A stretch of DNA of 64,000 nucleotides from Copromyces sp. CBS 386.78 (GCA_030685235.1 MU839151.1:124001-188000), one strand, 5' to 3'; positions 1 through 10,551 are shown, counted from the first letter of the stretch. The notes: a model not told the origin generated them from the letters alone. Made by a program: numbers and translations.

Positions 1-345
1 CTCTTCTGCTCCTGAAGCTTACGTTCCTCCTCAAGCCTCTTCTGCTCTTGAAGTTTACGTTCTTCCTCAAGCTTCTTCTGCTCTTGAAGCTTGCGTTCCT
101 CCTCAAGCTTCTTCTGCTCTTGAAGCTTGCGTTCCTCCTCAAGCCTCTTCTGCTCCTGAAGTTTACGTTCCTCCTCAAGCTTCTTCTGCTCCTGAAGTTT
201 ACGTTCCTCCTCAAGCTTCTTCTGCTCTTGAAGCTTGCGTTCCTCCTCAAGCTTCTTCTGCTTTTGAAGCTTGCGTTCCTCCTTAAGTTTCTTCTGCTCT
301 TGAAGTTTGCGTTCCTTCTCAAGCTTGCGCTGCTCTTCAAGCTTG
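1..345 (-). repeat. 36-bp coding tandem repeat (coiled coil)
   Basis: About nine near-identical 36-bp units, each encoding 12 residues of the LEEERKLQEQKK type, lie inside the coding frame of the coiled-coil gene and continue to the window edge. Units differ mainly by single synonymous or K/R changes. Toward the right end (about 300-400) the units become degenerate, as expected for an array that expands at one end. Confidence 0.9.
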
Positions 346-1799
346 TTCTTCTCTGCAAGCATGCGTTGTTCTTCAAGCTTCTCCTGCTTTTGGAGTTGAA
401 GTTTCTTCTGTGCTTCAACCCTGTTATTCTCTTCCTCCTCCAACTTCTCCCGCCTTTTCATCTCAATCAGCTCATCGAGCTCATTGTCATGCCGCTGTCG
501 TTCCAACCGTCGTTGCTCTGCTTCATGTTCTTGAAGCCTTTTCTGCAGTTCAGCAGTCTGCTGTTCTAGCTTTCGCATCTGCTCCTCCATTTGCAGCTGC
601 TTGTCCAGACTTCGCCGCCGCTCGTACTCCGCTTGAGACTGAGGTGCATGTTGTCCCCGTGGTGGCCAGAAATCGCCGGACCGCGGTCCCAGGGGTGGCG
701 ATCGTTCGTCAAACTCATCGTAATCTGATCGCTCTTCACGTGGTCGCGAGCCAAGCCTTGGCTCGGGATGATGCCGGCGGGGAGGCGATTGCTGTATGGA
801 GTCCGATTTGGAGCTGCCACGGTGCCGTTTGTATGGGCCATTGTCGTTTGAATCACGGGAGAGCGGCGACCCTGAGCGCTTGCGCAAACGCTCCCGCGCG
901 GCGTTCCGGTTAGGTTCTAGCAAATATTCCCAACCAGTCCCAACAGGTCGAGGTTGGTTAGGTTCTAGCAAATATTCCCAACCAGTCCCACCAGGTCGAG
1001 GTTGGTTAGGTTCTAACAAATATTCCCAACCAGTTCCAACAGGTCGAGGTTCATTCTTAACAGGCGGTGGTGCTGGTCGAGGTGGGAGATCGTGCCCGTG
1101 ATGGGTAGGGGGGATTGGGCGATAGGGAGTTCGAGTGGCCGCAAGTATCCTTGGGCATGGTGGTCTTCCAATGAGGCTCAAGGGGATGCCGTTGCTATTG
1201 ACGAGTGTTCCTTTCATGCTCTTAAAAAAGGAATCCGCGTCAGCTGTGACTGCGGGATCGGTAACAGCGCGGACCGTGCGGTTACGGAGGGCCATCTCCA
1301 GATCGGGACCATGGGCGTCGAGAAAATCCATCCATTCATCGACCGCGCGCGTAACATCGGATCGAAGGATATGTCTTCTGGTCCGTTGGATTTTACGGGC
1401 TTCCATGAGCATGTAGGTCAACTCCTCAACGTAGACAGCTTTGGCTCTGAAGCCGCGGCCGATAGCGCTCCAGAAGCTGTCCTGGCCCCAGAACTTGCCG
1501 CAATAAATCAGCGCTTTGAAAAGGACGTAGACGTTGTTGCCATACATGAGATCTTGCTTTGCATGTTGGTCGGCGTCGAACCGCCTGACGTACTCATGCG
1601 TCTCATCTGTATATGCACTAGTCAAGAAAGACGCTGCCCATGTGTTATCGAATATCAACCTTGCTTGGGTATCATGGTCGAAGCCGAAAAGGCACATATG
1701 GCGGGAAACCGGCGCGGCCACCATGGCTGATGGAGCTGATGGCGGGCGTATCGGGAATGGATGTGGCATTGGCTTAATTGGCCTCAGGACATTGGTCAT
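1..1799 (-). CDS. Coiled-coil protein with tandem repeats, 3' end beyond window
   Basis: I do not recognise a family. One reading frame stays open on the minus strand from a stop near 1985 to the window edge, so the C-terminus is missing. First in-frame ATG is at 1799 (MTNVLRPIKPMPHPF); later ATGs at 1769 and 1724 are possible, and an upstream exon cannot be excluded. Order of regions: a proline-rich start; a folded-looking segment of about 150 residues (begins near HMCLFGFDHDTQARL, rich in W/F/Y); a proline-rich linker with three copies of a 16-residue repeat (QPRPVGTGWEYLLEPN); a basic/acidic disordered stretch (RKRSGSPLSR, DYDEFDERSPP); then a long Glu/Lys/Gln coiled coil that becomes a perfect 12-residue periodicity (KLEEERKLQEQK). 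The plus-strand LLKLAFLLK frame over 48-569 is only its antisense shadow. Confidence 0.75.
   Translation of the reverse strand, partial: MTNVLRPIKPMPHPFPIRPPSAPSAMVAAPVSRHMCLFGFDHDTQARLIFDNTWAASFLTSAYTDETHEYVRRFDADQHAKQDLMYGNNVYVLFKALIYCGKFWGQDSFWSAIGRGFRAKAVYVEELTYMLMEARKIQRTRRHILRSDVTRAVDEWMDFLDAHGPDLEMALRNRTVRAVTDPAVTADADSFFKSMKGTLVNSNGIPLSLIGRPPCPRILAATRTPYRPIPPTHHGHDLPPRPAPPPVKNEPRPVGTGWEYLLEPNQPRPGGTGWEYLLEPNQPRPVGTGWEYLLEPNRNAARERLRKRSGSPLSRDSNDNGPYKRHRGSSKSDSIQQSPPRRHHPEPRLGSRPREERSDYDEFDERSPPLGPRSGDFWPPRGQHAPQSQAEYERRRSLDKQLQMEEQMRKLEQQTAELQKRLQEHEAEQRRLERQRHDNELDELIEMKRREKLEEEENNRVEAQKKLQLQKQEKLEEQRMLAEKNKLEEQRKLEKERKLQEQKKLKEERKLQKQKKLEEERKLQEQKKLEEERKLQEQKKLEEERKLQEQKRLEEERKLQEQKKLEEERKLQEQKKLEEERKLQEQKRLEEERKLQEQK
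913..1056 (-). repeat. 48-bp coding tandem repeat, three copies
   Basis: Three consecutive 48-bp units begin at 913, 961 and 1009. Units 1 and 2 differ at one base (CCAACAGG against CCACCAGG); unit 3 diverges at its end near 1051. Each encodes 16 residues ending GTGWEYLLEPN. The array keeps the reading frame of the coiled-coil gene. Confidence 0.92.
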
Positions 1800-3128
1800 G
1801 CAATGTCGTAGATGTTGAATGTGCGGACCGGGCTCGCATACGCAGGGAAAGGGAGGTCGGAATTGGTGAATGTCGAGCAAAGTTGTCCCGTCTGGTGTCC
1901 CTGTTGCGCGATACTGGGGCTGCAAGGTAGAGGCGGACTCGCGCTCCCACAGGAGGAAGGTACCTTGGGAATGTCTGGGCGGAATTCAAGGTACAATGAT
2001 GGGCAGCCTGTTGAAGGGTGACGGCCAAAAAGGATGAAAGGAAAAACAAAAGGATTTTGCCCCGAAGGAAGAGAGCGAAAATGCCAGTCCAACTTCTGGT
2101 TTAGAACTCGAGTGAAGTTGTGGGTGGAGAGAGACGGATGGAGAAAGTGTCGATTTATGTCTTTGGTCCGTCGTAGTCACCGTGCGAGCAAATCCTTATC
2201 AGACCAGCCATACAGCGGAGGGTTAGGGGCGACTAAGTACCAAGTAATTAAGTAAGAGCCAGGGGCATTGCGGTTGCTCTTTGCACTGTGTTCCCTACAA
2301 ACGCCAAATTTCGATATGTCAAAATCTCTGCAGGACAACTCGGAAGCTCTTTCTACCACTCACATTCTAGATTCATGCCGACCTATAATACCTAGTCTGC
2401 AAGCACGTAATGGGCGTCTAGAAGCACAGTTGTTGCATTCTGCTGGGTTCCCCGCCACAAGCAAGAGGCGAATGCAGCTAAATCTGGACTGTGTGGATTC
2501 CAGAAAACGGTGGAGTACTGGTAAAGGCTTTTGAAGGTTCCAGAAGGGCATCCACAATGGAATGGACAGCTGGCGGTCGTCCGAACTTAAAAGCTGTGGA
2601 CTGTCTGTTTGCGTGGTTGTTGACATCTGCTCCTGCCTCTGACCAGGTAACACGTCTGGTGTGAGTGTCGAGGATGACGATACAGCGCGCAATCTCAAGG
2701 CGGTCGGGCCTGCAGGCCATCCTTTCGGCGGGCGAACAGTAGCAGACTCCGGCCGAGTCAAATGTCTAGAAGGGACAGTCAGCGTGACGGTGTTCGATGG
2801 AAGGAAGCAAGCCAGATTCGAATGTCGTGGTTTCCCTGTCCTTATAAGCCTTCGTATTTGGTATTCCATCGACATTATTCCCGCGTCAAACGTCACTGGT
2901 ATCCTGGATTCCAATGTGACAAAATCCGGGGACCACGGGACGGTTGATCAGGGTCCCGTCGTCCGGATGCTTGGGACGCCGGCCCTCTGCCTATTGGTCA
3001 ATCCAGCCATGTGACATTTATCGTCACGGTTCACCTTGTATTTCACCTTAACCTGGACCTTCCGTTTGCTTGAAACGCATCCTATCCATCAGTGATAGAA
3101 TCGCCTTTCTGCCCCAGTCTTCGTGGTA
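1800..3128. other. Intergenic region, no supported gene
   Basis: Lies between two minus-strand genes and should hold the promoter of the coiled-coil gene and the 3' flank of the NmrA-like gene. Open frames here (for example minus 2360-2914) show no recognisable domain, no C-ending codon bias and no splice structure. A coding exon of the left gene could extend into 1800-2090. Confidence 0.5.
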
Positions 3129-4279
3129 TCACTTGTGCAAAACAGCCGACCAATCCTGCTTCTTCATCCACTCGTCCAAGCTTGTCATGGGACAGTCAGT
3201 TCCCTGCTGTTCATAACAGTCAGTACGTGTTTCTCCTGTCAAACTTCTCGTTCATGACCACTTACCTTCCTCAAATCCTCAGCCGTCAGCAATTCCATGC
3301 CACCTCCATACCCGGGATCATCAGAGTAGGCAAACATAATCGCCACCTCATGACCCGCGTCTCTATCCGGGGTGTCGGCGATCATGTCATCAACCGACAC
3401 TTGCTTGTAGACGGCCTTTTCCGCGGGAACCCCAGCTGCCTTTGCCCATGCCTGCAGGTACTCGGGCCAGGTCGCGTGAGAGCCCATGGCCATGTAATTC
3501 CTGCCCGGAGGCTTCTGGTGAACGGCGTACACAAAGTTTCCAAGGTCGCCGTTGACATCCAGGTGGGGTATCAGCGTGTTGGGCGAGCATGGGAAGCGCA
3601 TGTGGAAGGAACCATCGGCTTGCTGTTGCATGACTGCAGTGGTGAGTCTCGATGAAGCAACAGAAAGACAGGGGCAACATACCTTTCGAAAATACGAATT
3701 CGGAAGGATGGCGTGGCTGCTCATGAAGAAGCCCGTCTGCACGCAGGACATCTTGGCTGCCAGCGCCAGGTGCTTTTCGAACACATAGTCAGGGAAGATG
3801 TCGGCCTTGGAGTCAAAGTGATACAAGTCGGTGAACTTCCCACCACTGCAATTCCGGGCGTGGCTCAGGGTCGATACTATAAAGCCGTTGTCGTCCAACG
3901 TGTCCACTACCTTGGCCGCTGCATCAGCAATTCGTCTTCCCTGGCAATACTCAATCTCGTAGGCGTATTGACGGCAACTTATGCCCATCTCCTTGGCTAT
4001 CTTGCGATAGTCGGGGCTGAAGAAGGGTTCCCAGTAATCGGTGACGCTGAAGATGATGTTCGCTCCTGCAAATGCGGCATCGAGACTCTGTCCGTCACGG
4101 AGGTCAGCGGTCACCATCTCCACGCCCAGAGCGGCAAGGGCTTGGGAAGCTGGAGACGAGGTGTTGCGGGTTAAGCCGCGGACCGCATATCGGGGGTCTT
4201 GAAGGAAGCGGCGAGCGACAGAGCCGCCTTGATTGCCCGTGGCGCCGACAACAACGACGAGTTTCTTTTCTTGTGTCAT
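3129..4279 (-). CDS. NmrA-like family NAD(P)-binding protein
   Basis: A 343-residue NmrA-like protein: a Rossmann-fold, short-chain-dehydrogenase relative that usually senses or uses NAD(P) rather than being a defined enzyme. The N-terminus has beta strand LVVVVGATGNQG with the glycine motif GATGNQG, followed by ARRFLQDPRYAVRGLTRN and VEMVTADLRD, all typical. Start is the ATG at 4279 (MTQEKK); the codon 15 bases upstream is TTG. Two introns: 3623-3682 (60 bp, so read-through would also be open) joins SYFRK to QADGSFHM, and 3207-3265 (59 bp, GTAAGT donor, GTACTGAC branch point) joins LRK to the final exon QGTDCPMTSLDEWMKKQDW, a normal C-terminus for the family. A GTAAGC donor near 4341 suggests a 5' UTR intron. 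Substrate and pathway cannot be read from the sequence. Confidence 0.88.
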
Positions 4280-6243
4280 TGTTTCTGTGGTCAAGGTTTT
4301 GAAGTTGGTGATGCTTTCGGGGAGTGGACGGCGTCAGCTTACCTTGCTTGCTCGTACGACTTCCGAGAGGCTGGAAGAAGCTGACTGTCCGAGGCCGCTT
4401 GGCCAAGGACTCGACCGGTAGACCCCTCACTTAGGTACCCGCCGGCAGCCTGGGACTAAGGTAGTTCTAGATCTGCAAAAGGCAAAGGCGGCTGGTCAGT
4501 ATTGATAACAGTAATATTATGCAGGGGTTGTTCTTACTTGGGGTCCGTATGTGGTGGCAGCTGCGGTGCTACGCCAAGACCACCTGCCACAACAGCAGTT
4601 GTTGGATTCAGGGGTATGGCATCTGCCCCCTGGGCAAAGTAAACAAAGCTACCGTAGTATTGCCTGTTGGTGTTTGCTACTTACCGCATGGCAAAGAAGC
4701 ATTCTTGGTACCACGTGATGCAAATAGCTCAGGTCAAGAACAGTGGTGAGCTGCTCGTTTGCACACCTGGACTTTGTCACCATCAGCCAGTTTGCTTCAA
4801 TCCGTCACATGGGATGTTAACCTTTGGGTCTAGGCTTGTTGGGACCGGGACAAGCTGGGATTCTTGGCTGAGAAACGATTGTATCCGGCGTGGTACGGTG
4901 AAGGCGAAGCTGAGTTGGAAGTGGGTGGGACAATTCGATCAACAGCTTCTCTGCGGCCAATGGTTCCATCAGCATTGCTGCGGTACGAGTAAGCTTGCAA
5001 TGGCAGTGCCGACACGACATGAAAAGACGCATGTCGCACTTGTTTCCTCTTCTATTTTTCATGATTGTGTCCGCTTCGTGGAAGTGCCCTCCCGACGGTC
5101 AGGTCACGGTGAGATGTCTCGGCGCAGTGGAAGGTACCTAACGACAATGTCGGTAATTGGGATCCCCCCGAGTGCAGGGTGCAGACTGCCCGATATTGCC
5201 ACGTCGGCCGGACGGGATGTGTGCTGTCTGGACTGCATAATCTGGCAGGAAGTCCCAGTGGTGGGAAACTGTATGGAAAGGATGGCCGGAGACGATAAAC
5301 TTGAAGTGGAAAGTTCAAGTTGGACTTGATAACCAGAATGCAGAGGAACGGAGGAAATTCATGAGAAGTACACCTTCCTCCCCCTCCGCACCCGTTGTCG
5401 CTCCCGACGCACTTTCCCAGCCGCATTCGCAGTCTGCGAGGTACTACCAAGGACGGCACCTCATCACTGCAAGTGGGGAGCCCGCAGGTGAGGAAGGGAC
5501 TCTCCATGCGCCTTCCCAGTTTCGAGAATTCCACAACAAGTGGAAACTGCATGTTACCCCTCCACGTTCCTTCCAGTTCTACGGGTTGCCTTCCCGTACC
5601 ACCACCTGCCTCCTTCCTTGATCGCAAAGGAAACGGCTCTATCTCAGAGTGTCTGTGTCAGTCAACTGCTCTTTCTTTCTCCGGTCAGCATGCGTGTTTG
5701 CTTCGGGACGGGAGTTATCACGGTCTTCACTCATCACGCCTTCCACATGGACGAGTTTTCTCATGACACTCCTGCTCCACAACAAACAGCTGCACCTAAC
5801 AGCCAAGGGTGAGGGCAATTTCGAGTGGAATCTGCCCAGGAAGACCAAGAGAAGGATGAACGGGAACAAGAACCTTCTCTAGAAGCTTGGAAGGCCATAG
5901 AATGGTGTTAACTTTACGGAGATAAAGCGGGCGGGCGCTCTTCGTTCTATCTGCGTCGGACTTTTCCCTCTGCTCTCTTCACCTGTTGTACAACCGATCA
6001 GCCTCGTCTGCAACCTGCAAGCCCCTTGATTGTCTCTCGTTTCGGACTTCCCCTTTGTCTCAAATACGGGTACCGCGCCCTGCATATCACACTCTTTGGC
6101 ATAATACCCGACATTCAGAGGTACCATCCTTAGGTAGGTGACTTCCATTCTCTGGGGAGGTTGTCAACATTGACCGGTATGACGTCTGGTCTTGGGGTCT
6201 TGGGCACTAACTGTTTCATCCAGACGGGATCTAGACTTCCAAG
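4280..6243. other. Long intergenic region between divergent genes
   Basis: About 2 kb separate the NmrA-like gene (minus) from the secreted-protein gene (plus), so both promoters lie here. Open frames up to 220 codons on plus (4667-5329) and 191 on minus (5052-5627) start from non-ATG codons or lack any domain signal. I see no RNA gene or repeat. Confidence 0.5.
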
Positions 6244-6759
6244 ATGCATATCGTCATCATGTTTGTTGGGGCCATCTTAGCTTTTGCTTCCAGCGTTCTT
6301 TCGATCCTGGCAACAGTTTCGGGTCCGCCCTCTCCGCAGGATAGCTCTACTACCTCCTCGTCGTCGCCGCAGCAAAATTCCCAAGTCATCAAGTGCCAGG
6401 GAAGCATCTGGATGAAGAATACAACAACTACTGAATCGCCACTCGTTGAGGACTGCAATCACCTACAGCGTAACATTGCGAAAGACGGCGAGTGGAGGAC
6501 CATGTCGGGCCACCACCGCAATCTTGCAACCTATGGCACCTGTGTCTTCGCAGTCCGAGGTTTCGACGGTCTCGACATCTTCAAAGTCGGCAATGACGAC
6601 ATTATTGACCAAATTGACGCGGCCGTCGCCGAGTTTGCACTACAAGATGCAGACGGACACTACCACGTTGGAGCAGAGGGCGAGTTCTGGTGCGACAGCC
6701 TGCTGAGCTGGCCGGATGGAGTTATCTGGAACATCCACCACTCAGATGATGATTTCTGA
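6244..6759 (+). CDS. Small secreted Hce2-type (Ecp2-like) protein
   Basis: Single-exon protein of 171 residues. Residues 1-20 form a hydrophobic signal peptide (MHIVIMFVGAILAFASSVLS), followed by a Ser/Thr/Pro-rich segment to about residue 47. The rest has the Hce2 pattern (homologues of the Cladosporium effector Ecp2): an early Cys (IKCQG), SPLVEDCNHL, a Trp, LATYGTCVFAVRG, VGNDDIIDQIDAAV, and VGAEGEFWC, giving four cysteines for two disulphides. Hce2 proteins are secreted and occur in plant pathogens and in saprotrophs; a role in this organism is unknown. A related gene follows in the same orientation 1.2 kb downstream, so the pair looks like an old tandem duplication. ATG at 6244 has a good context (AAGATGC). 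Confidence 0.82.
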   Translation: MHIVIMFVGAILAFASSVLSILATVSGPPSPQDSSTTSSSSPQQNSQVIKCQGSIWMKNTTTTESPLVEDCNHLQRNIAKDGEWRTMSGHHRNLATYGTCVFAVRGFDGLDIFKVGNDDIIDQIDAAVAEFALQDADGHYHVGAEGEFWCDSLLSWPDGVIWNIHHSDDDF

Positions 6760-7918
6760 GGCAGCTTCGGCCGACAGGGACACAGGATACCGCAGTGTCT
6801 GAGGGAGAAACGAGGCCAATCTGACGGGTCTCAGCTCACATCTTTCCGCACCGCTTACGTGCGGTCTCTTACCGGGTTGCTGGTAGCATCCGTACGCCTC
6901 TATTTATGAGAATCTCTCCGCATTTGTATCACGGAATGAGGTAGTCTGAGTCATGGGGGGGATTGTTCGGAGAATTATTTCACCAGTCGATTTCTGTGCT
7001 ACCTTGCGGCTAAAATCATCCGCGTCTTTGTGTTTCTATATTTTAGGTAGTCTGTAGGCTCAGGCCGCGATACTTGGTGGGGAGGCAGGCATTAATGACG
7101 GCGATAATGAGCTTTGTGGGAGTACACGGGACGGGACAATAATCTGAGCATAACTCCTACTCCATCCAGCTGGCAACGGCGTCTGCATCTATCACGACCC
7201 AAGATGTACAGGTGTGATCACCAAGTGAAAGCAGGGTGATGGAAACTGCATGACCGCGAACTCTCGACGGTCACATTTCTACTATCTTTGGGATTATCCG
7301 GATAACAACAGACCCATCCCATACTGCGCATGTTGTCCCACGACGAAGATGACACCAAAACATGCGACGGGTGGTTCGATCCTTGGTACAACCATATTCT
7401 CGCTCAAGTCCCGTTCGAGAACCGAGGCTGTTACCTTCAAGACCTCGAAGAAGGGCAGCCAAGCCCTATCATGTCACTCCCGATGCGGTACCAGATCGAG
7501 AAAAAACAGAGTGGAAGCGGCGAGAACCTTGCTGGACGGAAAGATAAAAGGTGCAGTAAGATGAAACACAAAAGTCCCGCTAAGTCGGATGAGGGGCGGT
7601 CATTTGCCAAAGAAGAATTTCGTTATCGTTCGTCCGAAGTCTTGGAAATCCAGACTTGGAAGGAACGGTCACCTCTGCTGTGGATGATCCTCGAGTCGCG
7701 GGCAAACAACCCATCGGGCAGGTATAAAGGAGGGGTCCTTCCTCCCACAAACTCTTCCTTCTTTTGTTCTTCGTTCATCCATCACCACTCCTCTCACGAA
7801 TCTTCCCAAGCTTTTACAACTTGGATCACCACTCTCTCACCTTGACCAGCAAGACAACAACAATAAGCAGGCCATATCACAAGACTACCTCACTCTTTTG
7901 TTCTCTCATCTCGTCAAG
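6760..7918. other. Intergenic region with promoter of next gene
   Basis: Separates the two Hce2-type genes. An ATG-initiated frame at 7330-7845 overlaps the TATA box and pyrimidine-rich leader of the downstream gene and has no domain signal, so it is not called. 6760-7250 is the 3' flank of the first gene. Confidence 0.5.
7723..7728 (+). promoter_or_regulatory. TATA box of the second Hce2-type gene
   Basis: TATAAA within GGTATAAAGGAGGGG, about 195 bp before the ATG at 7919. It is followed by a long C/T-rich leader (7738-7915) of the kind found in strongly expressed filamentous-fungus genes. Confidence 0.6.
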
Positions 7919-8455
7919 ATGCTCGCCAAGACACTCATCGCCCTCATCCCGAGCTTTGCTGCTCTTGTCAGCGCTGCTCCTGCTCCCGCTCTCGGCGCAT
8001 TCAAGCATGACGCTGGCCGCAACGGCACCAACGTTCTCAGCATCCACGACTTGCCTCACATGCTGTTCCACGACTGCAAGGGCGACAAATATGTGACCAA
8101 GACTACTGCCGGCTCCCCGCTCGTCGATGACTGCCGCCACATCGCGGACGTGATCATCCCCAACTTTGACCATACCCCCATCTGCTGGTCCTGGGCCAAC
8201 GTCATTCCCAGGGAGATTCTCAGCTACGGCACCTGCGCTGTCAACATTGCCAGCAAGCTCGACAAGTACCCCAACGGCGACTTGATCGAGTGCTGCAACA
8301 AGGACATTCAAGACTTCATCCACTACGCAATTGACAACTTCCGCTGGACCACCCCCGATGGCCGCCTCGTTGTCGGCGCCGAGGGCTACGCCAACTGCCC
8401 CAGCGATTTCCCTTCCCACCTGAGCGCTGCCGTCTACGGTCTTTACCACACCTAA
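7919..8455 (+). CDS. Small secreted Hce2-type (Ecp2-like) protein
   Basis: Single-exon protein of 178 residues. The start is the ATG at 7919 (GTCAAGATGC, a strong fungal context); the frame is open a little further upstream but only with a TTG. A signal peptide (MLAKTLIALIPSFAALVSAAPA) is followed by a short linker and an Hce2-like fold: FHDCKGDKYV, SPLVDDCRHI, CWSW, ILSYGTCAVNIAS, CCNKDIQDFIHYAI, DGRLVVGAEGYANC. Order and spacing of SPLVxDC, YGTC, xDIxDxI and VGAEG match the neighbour at 6244-6759, but there are extra cysteines (CW and CC). Codon usage is strongly C-ending, and with the TATA box and CT-rich leader this points to high expression. Function unknown. Confidence 0.83.
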   Translation: MLAKTLIALIPSFAALVSAAPAPALGAFKHDAGRNGTNVLSIHDLPHMLFHDCKGDKYVTKTTAGSPLVDDCRHIADVIIPNFDHTPICWSWANVIPREILSYGTCAVNIASKLDKYPNGDLIECCNKDIQDFIHYAIDNFRWTTPDGRLVVGAEGYANCPSDFPSHLSAAVYGLYHT

Positions 8456-9064
8456 GCTGAGTTCGAGCTGAGTCCTCGCTGAGCGAAAGCTGCAGGCAGC
8501 ACATCACCACATCATCCACGGTTCACCACGGTATACTGGGGCGTCTGCTGGCAGCACCACAGCTCGATTTCACTGGCGTCGGAGTTTCATTTCTGGGGCG
8601 GCGAGATCTTGCACGGAGGACACCCTCTCACATTTTCTTGCATGCACGGATCATAATTTGGGGCACATAGCATGCTTGGGTTCGGAAAACATCATGGGTT
8701 TCGTTTGGCATTTGTTGACATTTGGGAACGGGTTCTCTGGACTGGATGCATATGCTGGCTGGGTTTAATGACTGGTGATTGGGGACATCAAAGTAATCTG
8801 AGATTGATATGAACAGATAGTCAGTATATCTTGCGCTTGTGCATTGATATCTGACAGATGGGTGGTAGGAGATTGGAATCTCGTGGAGGTTATACTTCTG
8901 GGCGGGGCTTTCCATTCATCACACATTAGTTTCAATCAACTCGTTACCCTCCCCATAATATGCATGCATCCCTTGACACAACAGTGAAATCCAGTGTGTG
9001 AAGCGTTATGATCATTAACTCTTTTTCCTATCCAACCCATATTATCATCAACCCCATCAATTCT
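8456..9064. other. Convergent 3' flanks, no gene seen
   Basis: Region between a plus-strand and a minus-strand gene; carries their 3' untranslated regions. Nothing else recognised. Confidence 0.5.
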
Positions 9065-9867
9065 TTACGCAGTCTTACCACGAACCCTCTCCTGGACAGT
9101 AACCAACTCTCCAAAAGCCTCCTTCAACTCGGGAACCTCCAACAAGCCCCTCAAATACCCCTCCACACTCGGCGCGCTGTTCTTCTTCATCTCGGCATCC
9201 AACAACAACTTGCTCGCCAAAATCAGGGGTCCAGCAACCATGACATCCGCCACCGTGACCTCCTCGCCCACCAAAAACTTGCCATTACCCTTGGTAAGGA
9301 CAGTCTCAACATACTTCACCGCCCTCTCGAACTTGGCCGCAAACGTATCATACCCCTCCTGGGCGTAGGGCACCAAGTCCGGGCGGTACACCATGAGCAT
9401 AGGCGGGGTGAGGTTAGCCATGAGCTCCTGCTCAGCGAAGCAGGCCCACTGCTCGATCCTAGCACGGTCGACGACGGTGCGGCCCAAAAGCTGGTCGGCC
9501 TTGGGGCCGGACTCGGCAAGGAAGCGCACGATGGCTTGGCCTTCGGTCAGGTTGAGGGTGCCGTCAGAGGTGGACAGGGCGGGGACCTTGCCGAAGGGGA
9601 ACTTGGAGAGGATGGAGGCCCATTTGGCGTCGGAGGCGTTGCCGAGTTGGAAGTCGCTGTCTTCCACAACCTCCAAACCATTCATCTTCGCGACAGCCTG
9701 GGCCTGTTTCGGGGTGTTAGTTATTGGGGGTGTGAGGGTGAGGGGGATGAAAGGAGGGGAAGGGAATGGGTTTGGGAGGAGGAGAAGAAAAGGAAAAGGG
9801 AGGGGAAACATACACGCTGGACGCGCATGTTGTTGGGATAAGTGTAGATAGTAGCGAAGGGAGCCAT
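9065..9867 (-). CDS. Glutathione S-transferase, EF1B-gamma-like class
   Basis: Two exons, 230 residues. Exon 1 (9867-9814) encodes MAPFATIYTYPNNMRVQR; a 110-bp intron (9704-9813, GTATGT donor, AACAG acceptor) leads to exon 2 (9703-9065). The N-terminal thioredoxin-like domain has the FPFGKVPAL loop with the cis-proline that binds glutathione, and EGQAIVRFLA, the helix that follows the ES/EG motif. The all-helical C-terminal domain has KFLVGEEVTVADVMVAGPLI, the N-capping box region. The sequence resembles the GST part of translation factor eEF1B gamma, but the protein ends after this part and lacks the conserved C-terminal eEF1G domain. It is therefore probably a free-standing GST of that class rather than the elongation factor subunit. 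Substrate unknown. Confidence 0.88.
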
Positions 9868-10462
9868 TTTGATGTTTTGTTGTCTAGTGAGACGGTGGTT
9901 GTTTGGATAATGTGTTGTTGTTGGTATATAAGAGAGTCGATGTGATGTTGCGATCCGAGTTATGGATGGCGTAATGGGGTTTGGATAGGTCGAAAAGGTA
10001 AAGCAAAGAGGAAGTGTTGTTCAATTTATATATCTGAACAAGTCAGTTGCTTGTCAAGCATTCGTGGTGTCTCCGTCTCGGAAGCAACCGAGTCCAGCGG
10101 ATCGACATGGCCCTCGGGCATCCTCCTCTCGACGACCGTCAGAAACGTCAAGCTGACCAAATCATCCACCTTCTTTTACTACACTACTTCTCCACAACCT
10201 TTCTCCGCTCTCCTCCTCTCTCCTCCTCTCCTCCCCGCCAAAAACCACAGGATGGACAAAGTTCCGGACTGAAACTATCCATTGGCTTCCATCAATTGAA
10301 GAATTAGTCAGCGGGTTTATAATCGCGGTCGTGCAAAGTGTCCAGATTGTCCTGCGTTGTCCCAGGAATGCCAAGAAAACGTTTCTCCTCAAGTCCCGGC
10401 GGTGCGGAGGTGGGCGCTGGGTGGTGACAGACTCCACCGAACCCATGGACGCCCGGGATGCC

Positions 10463-10480
10463 GGGGGGGGGGGGGGGGGG
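10463..10480 (+). repeat. Poly(G) run of 18
   Basis: Uninterrupted G tract; such runs are unstable in replication and sequencing, so its exact length is uncertain. It could form a G-quadruplex on this strand. Confidence 0.85.
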
Positions 10481-10551
10481 CAGAACGACTACGTACCTAC
10501 ACTAAACGAGCTCGAGATAGGTACCAAGCTATCCCGACCTGTATGAACTGT

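Noticed and set aside
1..345. Repeat array that could be mistaken for CRISPR
   Set aside because: Units are directly adjacent with no unique spacers, are in frame inside a gene, and the organism is a fungus.
48..569. Plus-strand Leu/Lys repeat protein (LLKLAFLLK units)
   Set aside because: Exact antisense of the coiled-coil repeat on the minus strand, whose frame continues openly for another 1.2 kb with normal codon usage.
2360..2914. Minus-strand 184-codon frame
   Set aside because: No recognisable motif, mixed codon usage and no start context; likely chance.
4667..5329. Plus-strand 220-codon frame
   Set aside because: Non-ATG start, overlapped by an equally long minus frame; typical chance frame in promoter DNA.
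7330..7845. ATG-initiated 171-codon frame
   Set aside because: Covers the TATA box and leader of the downstream secreted-protein gene and shows no domain.
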